From positions 1 through 64,000 of the forward strand of contig CBDCFF010000019.1 in NCBI GenBank assembly GCA_965216225.1: a stretch of DNA of 64,000 nt. Reading direction: 5' to 3'. Position 1 is the stretch's first letter. The number at the start of each line of letters is the position of its first letter. Of the stretch, positions 1-8,428 are shown piece by piece. This stretch comes from 3107 sp965216225 (GTDB lineage: Bacteria; Pseudomonadota; Alphaproteobacteria; Rhodobacterales; Rhodobacteraceae). The translations under genes and the position numbers were made by a program. The notes beneath the pieces were generated by a model. The model did not search any database. It was not told the DNA's origin and worked only from the letters and a program-made list of their open reading frames with translations.

Positions 1-80
1 GTGCGTGGTCGTGGCGCTGCCGTGGCGAACTTGTCCCATAGGGCTTCCTTCCATTCCAAAGAAAAGAGTATCCGTTTTTG

Positions 81-1016
81 TCAACAGGTTTTCGGGGCCC
101 ATTTCCGGTCGGATTTGACGAGTGTGTTGGCGAGTTCGATCAGTTTTCGCATCAGCGCGACAAGCGCGACCTTGGCTGGTTTCCCGGCGGCGCGCAGAGC
201 GTTGTATTTCTTCTTCAGATCCGGATTGAAGCGCGCCGCAACGAGCGCCGGCATGTACAATGCCTGCCGCAGCGGCTTTCGACCGCCCTTGATGAATGAC
301 TGGCCAACCCGGGTTCCGGATGATCGTGTGAACGGAGCAAGGCCAGCCAGGCTTGCCACCTGTTTGCGTTCGAGTTGGCCGATCCCGGGCATGAAGGCGA
401 GGATGGCCGAGGCCGTCACCATGCCTGTGCCGGGAATGGAGCGGACGATTTCCAGCTTGCGGGTTTCTTCCTGGTCCTCAGCGATCAGCGCTGCGATCTC
501 GGCATCCAACTCGGCGACGTGCCTTTCGACATGCTCGATCAACTCCCGCGTCCGACGCTGCAAAAGCGGCACGTCGAGTTGGGAGATGTGACCGGGAAGA
601 CGGACGCGTTCGGCCATCATTCTGGAGCGTGCCGAGTGCATGTCTCTGAGAAGGCGCCGGCTTTTTGACCTCAGCGGCAGCGCTTTGAGATCGAAAGCCT
701 TTCCCATTGCCGCCAGGGAACGGGCATCCGCCCGGTCGGTCCTGGCGCGTGTGCCGCGGGCTTCTGCGAACCGGCGCGCCTGGAGCGGATTTACCTTGAC
801 CAGCGGGAAATCCGCCTCAAGCGCAAGCTCGAATGCTCGGTGGTAGATACCGGTCGCCTCGTAGACGATCCGGGCGATCTTGCGCCCGCCCAGCCATTTC
901 CGGAAGCTCCGAAACCCGGTCTTGCCATTCGTGAACTGCGCCGCCCGTCCTGTCTTGAGATCGAACGCGTCGAAGTGGGCTTTGGAAATGTCCACAGGCG
1001 GGGTGTTGTCGGTTGC
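81..1016 (-). CDS. IS110-family transposase, start uncertain
   Basis: DEDD-type transposase of the IS110 family. The N-terminal RuvC-like half has VDISKAHFDAF near the start, YEATG, and TDRADARSLA with the paired acidic residues. The C-terminal half carries the transposase_20-type segment (IPGTGMVTASAILAF ... SLAGLAPFTRSSG). About 310 residues are conserved, close to the family's usual size. The frame stays open to position 1277, but residues upstream of VDISK beyond about eight are read through host DNA. No ATG precedes TDNTPPVDISK: the codon at 1014-1016 is GCA where an ATG might be expected. The 5' end may therefore have been lost at the junction with the ASKHA remnant, or the GTG at 995 may be used. 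IS110 elements usually lack terminal inverted repeats, so the element borders were not fixed. Confidence 0.85.
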   Translation of the reverse strand, partial: ATDNTPPVDISKAHFDAFDLKTGRAAQFTNGKTGFRSFRKWLGGRKIARIVYEATGIYHRAFELALEADFPLVKVNPLQARRFAEARGTRARTDRADARSLAAMGKAFDLKALPLRSKSRRLLRDMHSARSRMMAERVRLPGHISQLDVPLLQRRTRELIEHVERHVAELDAEIAALIAEDQEETRKLEIVRSIPGTGMVTASAILAFMPGIGQLERKQVASLAGLAPFTRSSGTRVGQSFIKGGRKPLRQALYMPALVAARFNPDLKKKYNALRAAGKPAKVALVALMRKLIELANTLVKSDRKWAPKTC

Positions 1017-1023
1017 GGGCGCG

Positions 1024-1368
1024 ATGAACCCGCAGATACGGTTTGGCGAAGACCTCATGAGTCGCGTCAGCCATGTGATGTCCAAACCTGAAAGCGTCGC
1101 CGAAATGGCGGATGCGCTGAAGGAATGTATCAACGCGCTGATTGATGAAACCTGCAACGAGGCAGGGGCCGACCCCGGCGACATCATCGAGGCGTCGGGC
1201 GGGATGTATCTGGCGGGCATCCTGCGCAAGGATGGGGTCATCGACGGCGATCTTGCCGCCACATCCGACAGGATCAAGGCCGGGGGCGCGACCTTCTGCT
1301 ACTGCATCCGGGGCGGCGAACGGGAAATTCCGGGTGCGGACAGGCTTGAAATACTTGCCGAATCCTGA
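1024..1368 (+). pseudogene. Remnant of ASKHA/DUF4445 (RACo-like corrinoid activator) gene
   Basis: The reading frame from NPQIRFGEDLMSRVS through NALIDETCNEAGADPGDIIEA, then GMYLAGILRKDGVIDGDL, resembles DUF4445/ASKHA-domain ferredoxin-like proteins, which reactivate corrinoid proteins in methyltransferase systems. Only about 115 residues of a roughly 650-residue family remain. The N-terminal [2Fe-2S] and linker regions are missing where the IS110 element begins. The stretch normally lying between DIIEA and EMYLAGI (the VGN-T-MHH ATPase region) is absent, so an internal deletion joins IIEAS to GGMYL. A TGA stop at 1366 ends the frame early. The family assignment is from remembered motifs; the truncations are inferred from their order. 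Confidence 0.65.
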
Positions 1369-1633
1369 AAGGCATGAAACTCTCGCGTCCAGTCAAACCG
1401 GCAAAAGGCAGAAGAAAAACGACGATTTCCGGTCAATGAAACCCGGGTGCGGGCTTGTCTGCCGGGGTATCCATAATGAAGGCGAAAAGATGTATCGTGA
1501 CCATCCGGGTGTGTTTGGCTGCCTGATTGCCACAGGCCGGACGCGCCGGTTAGCATATGAGTGTCATCCCCATGCGTTGCTGGCGACCCCCGGACGGCAT
1601 CCCCGGCCCCTGTTCCTGATTCGCGGCTAGGTC

Positions 1634-3331
1634 ATGGCAATCGTGAGTTTCCTGATAAGCCTTGCCGGTGCAACGATGCTGCTGCTTTTCGCCGTGCGTA
1701 TGGTTCGCACCGGCATTGAACGGATTTACGGGGCCTCGTTTCAAAGGGTGATGACCGGTCAGCGCAGCGTCGTGCGGGCCGCTCTGGCCGGTCTGGCGAT
1801 GGCGGTCGTTCTGCAAAGTTCTGCCGCGGTTGCCTTGCTGGCGTCGGGGTTTTCCATGCGCGGCGCTCTGGGCTTTGGCGCCGGGCTGGCAATTGTTCTG
1901 GGCGGCGATCTGGGTTCGGCCCTGATTATCCGGATACTGTCGTTCCGGCTGGACTGGCTGATTCCGCTGTTGCTGGCGATCGGCGGCTATCTGTTCGTGA
2001 AAACGGAGAATCGAAGGTTCCGGCAGGCCGGTCGCGTGTTCATGGGAATAGCCTTCATTCTGATCTCACTGCGATTCCTGCGCGAAGCGATGGACCCGAT
2101 CCGGGACAGCGCCTTTTTGCCCGCGATTGCCGAATATCTTGCCCGGGATTACGTCACGGCCTTTCTGGTTGGCGCAGCCCTGGCGTTTGTCATGCATTCC
2201 TCGGTCGCGGCGATACTGATGTGCGTGACGCTGGTGCAGATTGACGCGATTCCCTTCGCGGCGGGCCTGTCCCTGGTTCTTGGGGCCAATCTGGGCAGCG
2301 CGTTCATTCCCGTCTGGCTTACACGCGCGATGAGCGCCGAGGCGCGGCGCATCCCGTTTGCAAATCTGGCCTTGCGCGGGACATGGGCGATTGTCGCATT
2401 GCTGGCGCTGAATCTGGGACTCGGGGAATTCGTTCCCACCGGCGTCAGCGCCGATCAGATGCTGATCTACGCCCATATCGCATTCAATGCCCTGCTGGTC
2501 ATTTCCGCCCTGCCGTTCTGTCAGCGGATGGCCGGGCCAATGCGCGCCCTTATGCCCGCCCCGCAATCAGCGTCGTTCGAAAAGGGGGCTGCGGCGGGCA
2601 TCAGTGTGCTGGATGCGCGCGCCATCAGATCGCCCGTGCAGGCCATTGCCGACCTCAAACGAGAGTTGCTGCGGATGAGCGGCCTGGTTGAAAACATGTT
2701 TCGCCCCACGCTGGCGCTTTACGATACCGCGGACCGGCGGCTGGCCAGGGATATTCGCGCGATGGACGAGGATGTGAATGACAGCCTGGCCAGCATCCGG
2801 TCATATGTATCGGCGCTGTCAAGGGATCAGTTCGGCAAAGCCCGGATCAAGACCGCACGGGACATGCTTGAATACGCGATCCGCCTTGAAACCGCAGGGG
2901 ATGTGGTGGCAAAGCGCCTGACGGTTCTGGCAGACGATCTGCACAGGAAGGGTCTGAATTTCAGCAAGGACGGCCGAAGCGAACTGGAGCGCATTCACGA
3001 ATCGATCATTGCGAACATGCAACTGGCGTCAGATGTGCTGATTTCCGACGATCTGGAAAGCGCGCGCCTTCTGAGTCTTGAAAAAACCGATCTGAAGCGC
3101 GCGGAACGCGACAGCCGTAAGCGTCATCTGAAGCGGTTGCGGGACGGATTGGCCAACAGTATCGAAACCAGCGACATCCATCTTGAGACCCTGCGCGCCT
3201 TGCGCGAGTTCAACAGCCATATCGCGGCAATCGCCTATCCGATCCTGTATCTGAACGGCCAACTGCTTGAAACCCGGCTGATCGAAGACATGCCGAAAGA
3301 CGATATGTCGAAAGAGGAACTTGCGTCATGA
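1634..3331 (+). CDS. Na/Pi cotransporter family protein with C-terminal PhoU-like domain
   Basis: Inner-membrane protein of 565 residues related to bacterial NptA/YjbB phosphate transporters. The first half holds about eight hydrophobic segments and the inverted-repeat signature of this family: VLQSSAAVALLASGF near residue 60 and VMHSSVAAILM near 185, with LGANLGSAFIPV shortly after. From about residue 330 it becomes a soluble helical PhoU-like region (SPVQAIADLKRELLRMSGLVENM onward) that ends in charged residues. The ATG at 1634 follows a 265-base gap with no gene. Phosphate or another anion could be the substrate; the family is usually predicted to export phosphate. It stands alone, with no pst or pho genes nearby. 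Confidence 0.88.
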   Translation: MAIVSFLISLAGATMLLLFAVRMVRTGIERIYGASFQRVMTGQRSVVRAALAGLAMAVVLQSSAAVALLASGFSMRGALGFGAGLAIVLGGDLGSALIIRILSFRLDWLIPLLLAIGGYLFVKTENRRFRQAGRVFMGIAFILISLRFLREAMDPIRDSAFLPAIAEYLARDYVTAFLVGAALAFVMHSSVAAILMCVTLVQIDAIPFAAGLSLVLGANLGSAFIPVWLTRAMSAEARRIPFANLALRGTWAIVALLALNLGLGEFVPTGVSADQMLIYAHIAFNALLVISALPFCQRMAGPMRALMPAPQSASFEKGAAAGISVLDARAIRSPVQAIADLKRELLRMSGLVENMFRPTLALYDTADRRLARDIRAMDEDVNDSLASIRSYVSALSRDQFGKARIKTARDMLEYAIRLETAGDVVAKRLTVLADDLHRKGLNFSKDGRSELERIHESIIANMQLASDVLISDDLESARLLSLEKTDLKRAERDSRKRHLKRLRDGLANSIETSDIHLETLRALREFNSHIAAIAYPILYLNGQLLETRLIEDMPKDDMSKEELAS

Positions 3332-3397
3332 GCGGCGCCACCGTCAGGCGAAACGAACCCTGCGGTCGGAGAGACTGGCATCAGGGGAGAACAATCC

Positions 3398-3523
3398 ATG
3401 ACGGCAATACCGAATCTGACCGATCTGGAATTTTTGCTGTTTACGAAAGGTTTTGACGACATCCGCAGGGAGAAGTGGCGCGATCCGGAGCGGCGGACAA
3501 ATCGGCGGAAATCAGATACCTAA
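3398..3523 (+). CDS. Small hypothetical protein (41 aa)
   Basis: An ATG at 3398 is preceded by a good ribosome binding site (GGGGAGA, ending eight bases upstream) and opens a 41-codon frame starting MTAIPNLTDLEFLLF and ending in a basic, Arg-rich tail. It lies between the Na/Pi gene and the TPP-enzyme gene, on the same strand, and its stop falls 17 bases before the ATG chosen for the latter. I recognise no family. It may be a real leader-type small protein or the 5' stub of a decayed gene. Confidence 0.35.
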   Translation: MTAIPNLTDLEFLLFTKGFDDIRREKWRDPERRTNRRKSDT

Positions 3524-3540
3524 TGCGGGCGGGGCCGGAA

Positions 3541-5229
3541 ATGAAACATGGAAACGGCGGACAAATCCTTGTCGAGTGCCTCAGGGCGCTTGGCGCGAAA
3601 ACCGGTTTTGGCGTGCCGGGGGAAAGCTATCTGGCGGTGCTGGATGCCCTGCACGACACCAAGGGCGCGCTCGATTTCACGCTCTGCCGGAACGAAGGCG
3701 GCGCGGCCTTCATGGCGGCGGCGTATGGCAAGCTGACAGGCCGGCCCGGCATCTGCTTTGTCACGCGGGGGCCGGGCGCGACCAATGCCTCGATCGGGGT
3801 GCATACGGCGATGCAGGACAGCGCGCCGATGATCCTGTTCATAGGCCAGGTCGGCACCGGCATGAAAGGCCGCGAGGCGTTTCAGGAAATCGACTATCGC
3901 GCCTGCTTCGGCGCCATCGCCAAATGGGCAACCGAGATCGACGATGTGAACCGCATCCCCGAAATCATCGCGCGTGCCTGGAGCAGCGCCATTTCGGGGC
4001 GCCCCGGCCCGGTGGTCGTGGCCCTGCCGGAGGACGTGCTGACCCACATGTCGGCGGTGCCCGCACTGACCGGCCCCATATCGGTGCATGAGGCCGCCCC
4101 TTCGGGCGATGCCGCAGAGGCGGTTCTTGACATGCTGTCGGCGTCCCGGCGGCCACTGATCCTGATGGGTGGCGGTGGCTGGACCGGCGCGGGGGCGCGC
4201 GACTTGCAGGACTTTGCCGAAGGCGCGGACCTGCCGGTGCTGGCGGCGTTCCGCTATCAGGATCTCTATGACAACCACAGCCCCACCTATGCAGGCGATG
4301 CGGGTGTGGCAATGAACCCGGCGACCAGGGCGCTGATCAGCGAGGCCGATGTGATCCTGGCCGTCAACATCCGTTTTGGCGAGATGACCACCGATGGCTA
4401 TACGCTGCTGAACGTGCCGGTCCCGGTGCAGAAACTGATTCACGTACACATCTCGGACCGCGAACTGGGCAAGATATATCAGCCCGATCTGGCCATTCAT
4501 GCCGGGCCGAACGCCTTTGCCGCCGCATTGGCAGGGCGGCAGGTCAGCGGCGACCGGGGCGACCGGGGCGACCGGGGCGACTGGCGCGCCAAGGCGCGGG
4601 CCGGTTTCGAGGCCGCGTTCGACCTGCCCGACCAGCCCGGCCCGGTGGATATGGGCAAGGTCATGGCGTTTCTGCGCGACCGCCTGCCGGAAGATGCAAT
4701 ATTGACCAATGGTGCGGGCAATTTCGCTGTCTGGCCCAACAGGTTCTTCAGATTTGGCCCCGGCCAGCGCCTGTTGGCGCCACAATCGGGGGCCATGGGC
4801 TATGGCCTGCCCGCAGCCGTCGCGGCCAGGGTGGCCTGCCCGGATCGCACGGTGGTCTGCTTTGCCGGTGACGGCGATTTTCAGATGAACTGTCAGGAGC
4901 TTGGCACCGCCATGCAGGCGGGCGCGCAGCCCATCGTGCTGATCCTGAACAACGGTATCTATGGCACGATCCGGATGCATCAGGAACGCAATTACCCAAG
5001 ACGGGTGTCGGGCACGACGCTGGAGAACCCGGATTTCGTGATGCTGGCGCGGGCCTATGGCTGTCACGCGGAACGGGTGGAGCGTACCGGGGATTTCGCC
5101 GCCGCCTTCGAGCGCGCGATGGCGGCCGAAAACGGGGCGGTGCTGGAGATGGCGATCTCGCCCGAGGCGTTGACCCCGCGCCAGACCCTCAGCCAGATAC
5201 GCGCTGCCGCGAAAGGCGCGGTAAGGTGA
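3541..5229 (+). CDS. Thiamine pyrophosphate-dependent enzyme, acetolactate synthase-like
   Basis: A 562-residue protein with the three-domain layout of the acetolactate synthase / benzoylformate decarboxylase family. The N-terminal PYR domain has the catalytic glutamate in CRNEGGAAFMAAAYGKL. A central FAD-like domain runs over about residues 190-330. The C-terminal PP domain has GDGDFQMNCQELGTA followed by VLILNN, the Mg/TPP-binding motif. ATG 3541 is chosen because family members start just before GGQILVECL; a GTG at 3475 with an upstream AGGGAG would add 22 unlike residues. No small regulatory subunit (ilvH) or other ilv gene adjoins it, so it is more likely a catabolic acetolactate synthase-type decarboxylase or carboligase than IlvB. 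An in-frame 9-base tandem repeat adds GDRGDRGDRGD near residue 340. Confidence 0.85.
   Translation: MKHGNGGQILVECLRALGAKTGFGVPGESYLAVLDALHDTKGALDFTLCRNEGGAAFMAAAYGKLTGRPGICFVTRGPGATNASIGVHTAMQDSAPMILFIGQVGTGMKGREAFQEIDYRACFGAIAKWATEIDDVNRIPEIIARAWSSAISGRPGPVVVALPEDVLTHMSAVPALTGPISVHEAAPSGDAAEAVLDMLSASRRPLILMGGGGWTGAGARDLQDFAEGADLPVLAAFRYQDLYDNHSPTYAGDAGVAMNPATRALISEADVILAVNIRFGEMTTDGYTLLNVPVPVQKLIHVHISDRELGKIYQPDLAIHAGPNAFAAALAGRQVSGDRGDRGDRGDWRAKARAGFEAAFDLPDQPGPVDMGKVMAFLRDRLPEDAILTNGAGNFAVWPNRFFRFGPGQRLLAPQSGAMGYGLPAAVAARVACPDRTVVCFAGDGDFQMNCQELGTAMQAGAQPIVLILNNGIYGTIRMHQERNYPRRVSGTTLENPDFVMLARAYGCHAERVERTGDFAAAFERAMAAENGAVLEMAISPEALTPRQTLSQIRAAAKGAVR
4552..4578 (+). repeat. 9-bp tandem repeat, 3 units, inside the TPP-enzyme gene
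   Basis: Three perfect copies of GACCGGGGC lie in frame and encode Gly-Asp-Arg repeats in the linker between the central and C-terminal domains. Being a multiple of three, length changes would keep the frame. Confidence 0.9.
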
Positions 5230-5329
5230 ATTGGCAGGATAACCGCCCCGGCACCGGTATCGGCGGCATTGGGGCGGATATAAAGACAGCCAGCCATTGC
5301 GCGGAGAGCATACCGGAGCCGAGTTTCAG

Positions 5330-5377
5330 GCTGACCCGCTGACCCGCTGACCCGCTGACCTGCTGACCTGCTGACAC
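5330..5377. repeat. 8-bp tandem repeat, 6 units, intergenic
   Basis: Six head-to-tail copies of GCTGACCC, the last three with one or two changes (GCTGACCT twice, then GCTGACAC). They sit between the convergent TPP-enzyme and YmdB-like genes, within a 179-base gap that holds no other recognisable signal. Confidence 0.9.
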
Positions 5378-5408
5378 GAAAATCATCCACGAAAAATCAT
5401 CGGGAAGG

Positions 5409-6218
5409 TCATTTCGGGTCTTCCGGTTCCGGGCCGTGGCGGATTATCCGGACCGCCACGGCCTTGCCTGTCCGGTCATCGGTTTCGATGAGGAGACCGG
5501 ACAGTGTCGCCTTGCCTGTCGCGGGGGTAAGGCGGCCCCGGGACATGCCGGTGACAAAGCGGCGCATGGGTTCGGCCTTGTCCATTCCGATGACGGAATT
5601 GTAATCGCCGCACATGCCCGCATCGGTCTGAAAGGCGGTGCCGCCCGGCAGAATCCGGGCGTCTGCGGTCGGCACATGGGTATGGGTTCCGACCACGACG
5701 CTGGCCCGGCCATCGCACCAGTGCCCCATGCCGATCTTTTCCGACGTTGCTTCGCAGTGGATTTCCACAAGGCTGGCCTCGACCATCCCGCCGGGAGGGT
5801 GTTTGCGAAGTTCCGCGTCGATGGCCGAGAACGGATCGTCAAAGGCCCGTTTCATGAAGACCTGGCCCAGCACCTGCGCGACAAGTATCCTGCGCCCGCG
5901 CCCGGCATCGAAGACGCGCGCGCCCCGGCCCGGCGCGCCCTTCGCATAGTTCAGCGGGCGCAGGATGCGCGGTTCCCGGTCGATGAAGGTCAGCATGTCA
6001 CGCTGGTCGAAGGCATGATCGCCGAGCGTCAGCACATCGGCCCCGGCCCCGAGGAGGGCCTGCGCATGGGCGCCGGAGAGCCCGGCGCCGGAAGTCGCGT
6101 TCTCGGCGTTCACCACCACGAAGTCCGGATGCCAGTCCCGGCGCAGCGCGGGCAGGTGCTCGATCACCGCGTTACGTCCGGCGCGGCCGACGGTATCTCC
6201 GAGGAACAACAATCTCAT
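5409..6218 (-). CDS. YmdB-type metallophosphoesterase (TIGR00282 family)
   Basis: Predicted cytoplasmic metal-dependent phosphodiesterase of 269 residues, the family's normal length. It shows the metallophosphatase set in order: LFLGDTVGRAGR at the N-terminus, VVVNAENATSG, LTLGDHAFDQRD, then VEIHCEATSEK and VVGTHTHVPTADARILPGGTAFQTDAGMC near residue 200. The Bacillus member YmdB hydrolyses cyclic mononucleotides in vitro and affects mRNA levels; the role in alphaproteobacteria is not settled. It lies 82 bases downstream of the 5-formyl-THF cyclo-ligase gene on the same strand and probably ends an mgtE-cyclo-ligase-ymdB transcription unit. Confidence 0.85.
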   Translation of the reverse strand: MRLLFLGDTVGRAGRNAVIEHLPALRRDWHPDFVVVNAENATSGAGLSGAHAQALLGAGADVLTLGDHAFDQRDMLTFIDREPRILRPLNYAKGAPGRGARVFDAGRGRRILVAQVLGQVFMKRAFDDPFSAIDAELRKHPPGGMVEASLVEIHCEATSEKIGMGHWCDGRASVVVGTHTHVPTADARILPGGTAFQTDAGMCGDYNSVIGMDKAEPMRRFVTGMSRGRLTPATGKATLSGLLIETDDRTGKAVAVRIIRHGPEPEDPK

Positions 6219-6264
6219 GATGTCTCGCTAGGCCGGCGGGACCGGCAGCGCAACGGGATTTCAT

Positions 6265-6297
6265 GCCTCCGGCGGGAGTATTTTTGCAAAGAAGAAG
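6265..6297 (+). other. Recurring 33-nt intergenic motif, copy 1
   Basis: GCCTCCGGC (a GCC/GGC mini-hairpin), three bases, AGTATTT, then GCAAAGAAGAAG. Two further copies occur at 27165-27197 and 56197-56229. This copy lies between the cyclo-ligase and ymdB-like genes, pointing opposite to both. Confidence 0.7.
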
Positions 6298-6300
6298 ATG

Positions 6301-6891
6301 TCAGCCGCGCAGGTCGATGATTTCGGTCTCGGTGGCGATCATGTCGAGCCGTTGATCGGTGGATTCCGATGGCAGGCATTTCGCCTCTTGCGCGGCAAAG
6401 GCGAAGCCGATCGCAAGCGTGGGCCGGATTGCCCGCAACTCTGCCAGCGAGCGGTCGTAAAAGCCGCCGCCATAGCCGAGGCGGCGCCCCGAACGGGTGA
6501 AGGCCACCAGCGGCACGATCAGGACCTGCGGGTCGAGAAATGCGCCATCGGACGGGATGCGCGCGCCAAAGGGGCCATCGGCCATTCTGCAATCCGGCGT
6601 CCATTGCCTGAACTTCAGGGGGAGACCTGCCGCTTTGATCACCGGGACGGTGACGAACCCGGTTCGGGACATGCGGGCCATGGCGGCGCGCGGGTCGATT
6701 TCCGTGCGGATCGGCATGTATCCCGCGATGGTTTTCCCGGCGTGCGTTTCCAGAATCTCCAGCAGCCGGGCAGCGCCCATGCCGGTGTCGCCGGCATCGA
6801 ACGCGGCCTTGCGGCGGGCGAAGGCGGCCCGGCGCGCGGCGGCTTTCCGCGCTTTCAGTTCCGCCCGCTCGCGTGTCAAAGAAGGATCCAT
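6301..6891 (-). CDS. 5-formyltetrahydrofolate cyclo-ligase
   Basis: ATP-dependent conversion of 5-formyl-THF to 5,10-methenyl-THF, the salvage step of the one-carbon folate pool. The protein has 196 residues, typical for the YgfA/Fau family. The family hallmark GYGGGFYDRSL (the ATP/folate loop) is at about residue 137, preceded by DPQVLIVPLVAFTRSGRRLG, and the N-terminal basic helix has the usual LKARKAAARR pattern. The start codon lies inside the last codons of mgtE (16-base overlap), so the two are likely translationally coupled. ygfA/fau naming varies, so no symbol is given. Confidence 0.92.
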   Translation of the reverse strand: MDPSLTRERAELKARKAAARRAAFARRKAAFDAGDTGMGAARLLEILETHAGKTIAGYMPIRTEIDPRAAMARMSRTGFVTVPVIKAAGLPLKFRQWTPDCRMADGPFGARIPSDGAFLDPQVLIVPLVAFTRSGRRLGYGGGFYDRSLAELRAIRPTLAIGFAFAAQEAKCLPSESTDQRLDMIATETEIIDLRG

Positions 6892-8261
6892 GCCGAGAGC
6901 CCCAGAAATGCAAGGAATCCAACCACATCCGTGACCGTGGTGACGAACGCCCCGGACGCCAGCGCCGGATCAATCCCCAGTTTGTCAAGCGATATGGGGA
7001 TCAGGATGCCTGCCAGCCCGGCGATCACCAGATTGATCACCATGGCTGCGGCAATCACCGCGCCAAGACTGCCGTTTCCGAACCAGACGACTCCGACCGT
7101 TCCCATGACGAAGGCGAACAGAAACCCGTTCAGAAGACCCACGAGCGCCTCGCGCCGGACAATCCGCAGCGCGTTTGATCCGGTGAGGTCTCTGGTGGCG
7201 ATGGCGCGCACGGCGACCGTCAGCGACTGGGTGCCGGCATTGCCGCCCATCGAGGCGACGATCGGCATGAGCACGGCCAGCGCCACGAATTGCGCGATCG
7301 TGTCTTCGAACTGCGCGATGACCAGCGAGGCGAGTATGGCGGTGATCAGGTTCACGAAGAGCCAGGGAAAGCGTTGCCGGACCGTTTCGGCAACCGTGTC
7401 CGACAGGCTGCTTTCCTCGCCCACACCGGCAAGGCGCAGGATGTCTTCCTCATGCTCTTCATCCAGCACCGCCATGGCGTCGTCGATGGTGATCACGCCC
7501 ACCAGCCGGTCAGCCTCATCCACCACCGGGGCAGAGATCAGGTGGTACTGGTTGAACGCATAGGCCACGTCTTCTTCGGGCTGGGTCACGCGGATGGTGC
7601 GAAAGCTGTCCTCGGCGATGTCTGCCAGCTTCGTATCGCGGGGCCGGGCCAGAATGTGACCCAACGCGACATAACCGGTGGGTTTCAGGCGCGGATCGGT
7701 CAGGATGACATGGTAGAACTGTTCCGGCAGATCATCCTGCGCGCGCATATGGTCGATGACCTCGCCCACGGTCCAGTGTTCGGGGGCAATCACCACTTCG
7801 CGCTGCATCAGGCGCCCGGCGGAATCCTCGGGATAGGAAAGCGACTGTTCGACCGCAACCCGGTCCGCGCTTTCCAGCGCATCGAGAATTTGCGCCTGCT
7901 GCCGTTCCTCCAGATACTCGACCAGATCGACGACATCGTCGGATTCAAGATACCGGACAGCTTCGGTCAGAATGTCGCCTGGAAGATGCCCGATGACCTG
8001 CTCACGCAGGGATTCATCGAGTTCCGAGAGGACATCGCCGTCAATGACCCGGCCACCCAGACGGATGATGTCGTGCCGGTCGTCATTATCGACCTGTTCC
8101 AGCAAGTCGGCGATGTCGGCAGGGTGCAGCGGGGCCAGCAATGCTTCAAGGCGTTCGCGATTGCCGCTTGCAAGGGCCGCCCTGACGGAAGGCACAAGGG
8201 AATCGTCGAGGGAGAAGTCGTCCTCCCCGGTATCTTCCGCTTTGCCGAGGTCTTCGGCCAT
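6876..8261 (-). CDS. mgtE: Magnesium transporter MgtE
   Basis: Mg2+ channel of 461 residues. The N-terminal alpha-helical superhelix (LHPADIADLLEQVD near residue 40) is followed by two CBS domains (AGRLMQREVVIAPEHWTVGEVIDHMR; HLISAPVVDEADRLVGVITIDDAM) that sense intracellular Mg2+. Five C-terminal membrane helices follow, with the conserved pore region VLMPIVASMGGNAGTQSLTV. ATG 8261 is preferred over upstream codons because GGGGGA lies just before it and the family starts here. The upstream extension would be read through a 9-base repeat. It is the first gene of a minus-strand unit with the cyclo-ligase gene, divergent from guaD. Confidence 0.95.
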   Translation of the reverse strand: MAEDLGKAEDTGEDDFSLDDSLVPSVRAALASGNRERLEALLAPLHPADIADLLEQVDNDDRHDIIRLGGRVIDGDVLSELDESLREQVIGHLPGDILTEAVRYLESDDVVDLVEYLEERQQAQILDALESADRVAVEQSLSYPEDSAGRLMQREVVIAPEHWTVGEVIDHMRAQDDLPEQFYHVILTDPRLKPTGYVALGHILARPRDTKLADIAEDSFRTIRVTQPEEDVAYAFNQYHLISAPVVDEADRLVGVITIDDAMAVLDEEHEEDILRLAGVGEESSLSDTVAETVRQRFPWLFVNLITAILASLVIAQFEDTIAQFVALAVLMPIVASMGGNAGTQSLTVAVRAIATRDLTGSNALRIVRREALVGLLNGFLFAFVMGTVGVVWFGNGSLGAVIAAAMVINLVIAGLAGILIPISLDKLGIDPALASGAFVTTVTDVVGFLAFLGLSAWILL

Positions 8262-8309
8262 GCCTGTTCCCCCGTTGCTGTATCCGGGCCGGTGCTTCGC
8301 CCGTCGCGT

Positions 8310-8336
8310 CTGGCGCATCTGGCGCATCTGGCGCGA
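8310..8336. repeat. 9-bp tandem repeat, 3 units, in the mgtE/guaD divergent region
   Basis: CTGGCGCAT, CTGGCGCAT, CTGGCGCGA head to tail, 49 bases upstream of the mgtE start and 92 bases upstream of guaD, where promoters of both genes would be expected. Confidence 0.85.
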
Positions 8337-8428
8337 CCTTAGACAAAAGACTTTCGAAGAAACAGGGATAATCCCGAGATTTACGCAGAAGCCGCGACAC
8401 TCTATCCTGTCGGGGGAGGGTACATGAC

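Noticed and set aside
3475..3540. GTG start for the TPP enzyme at 3475
   Set aside because: It has a fair ribosome binding site, but the 22 added residues do not look like the family N-terminus, and they overlap the small frame at 3398.
3520..5067. 515-codon open frame on the minus strand
   Set aside because: Antisense to the TPP enzyme, with shadow-type composition.
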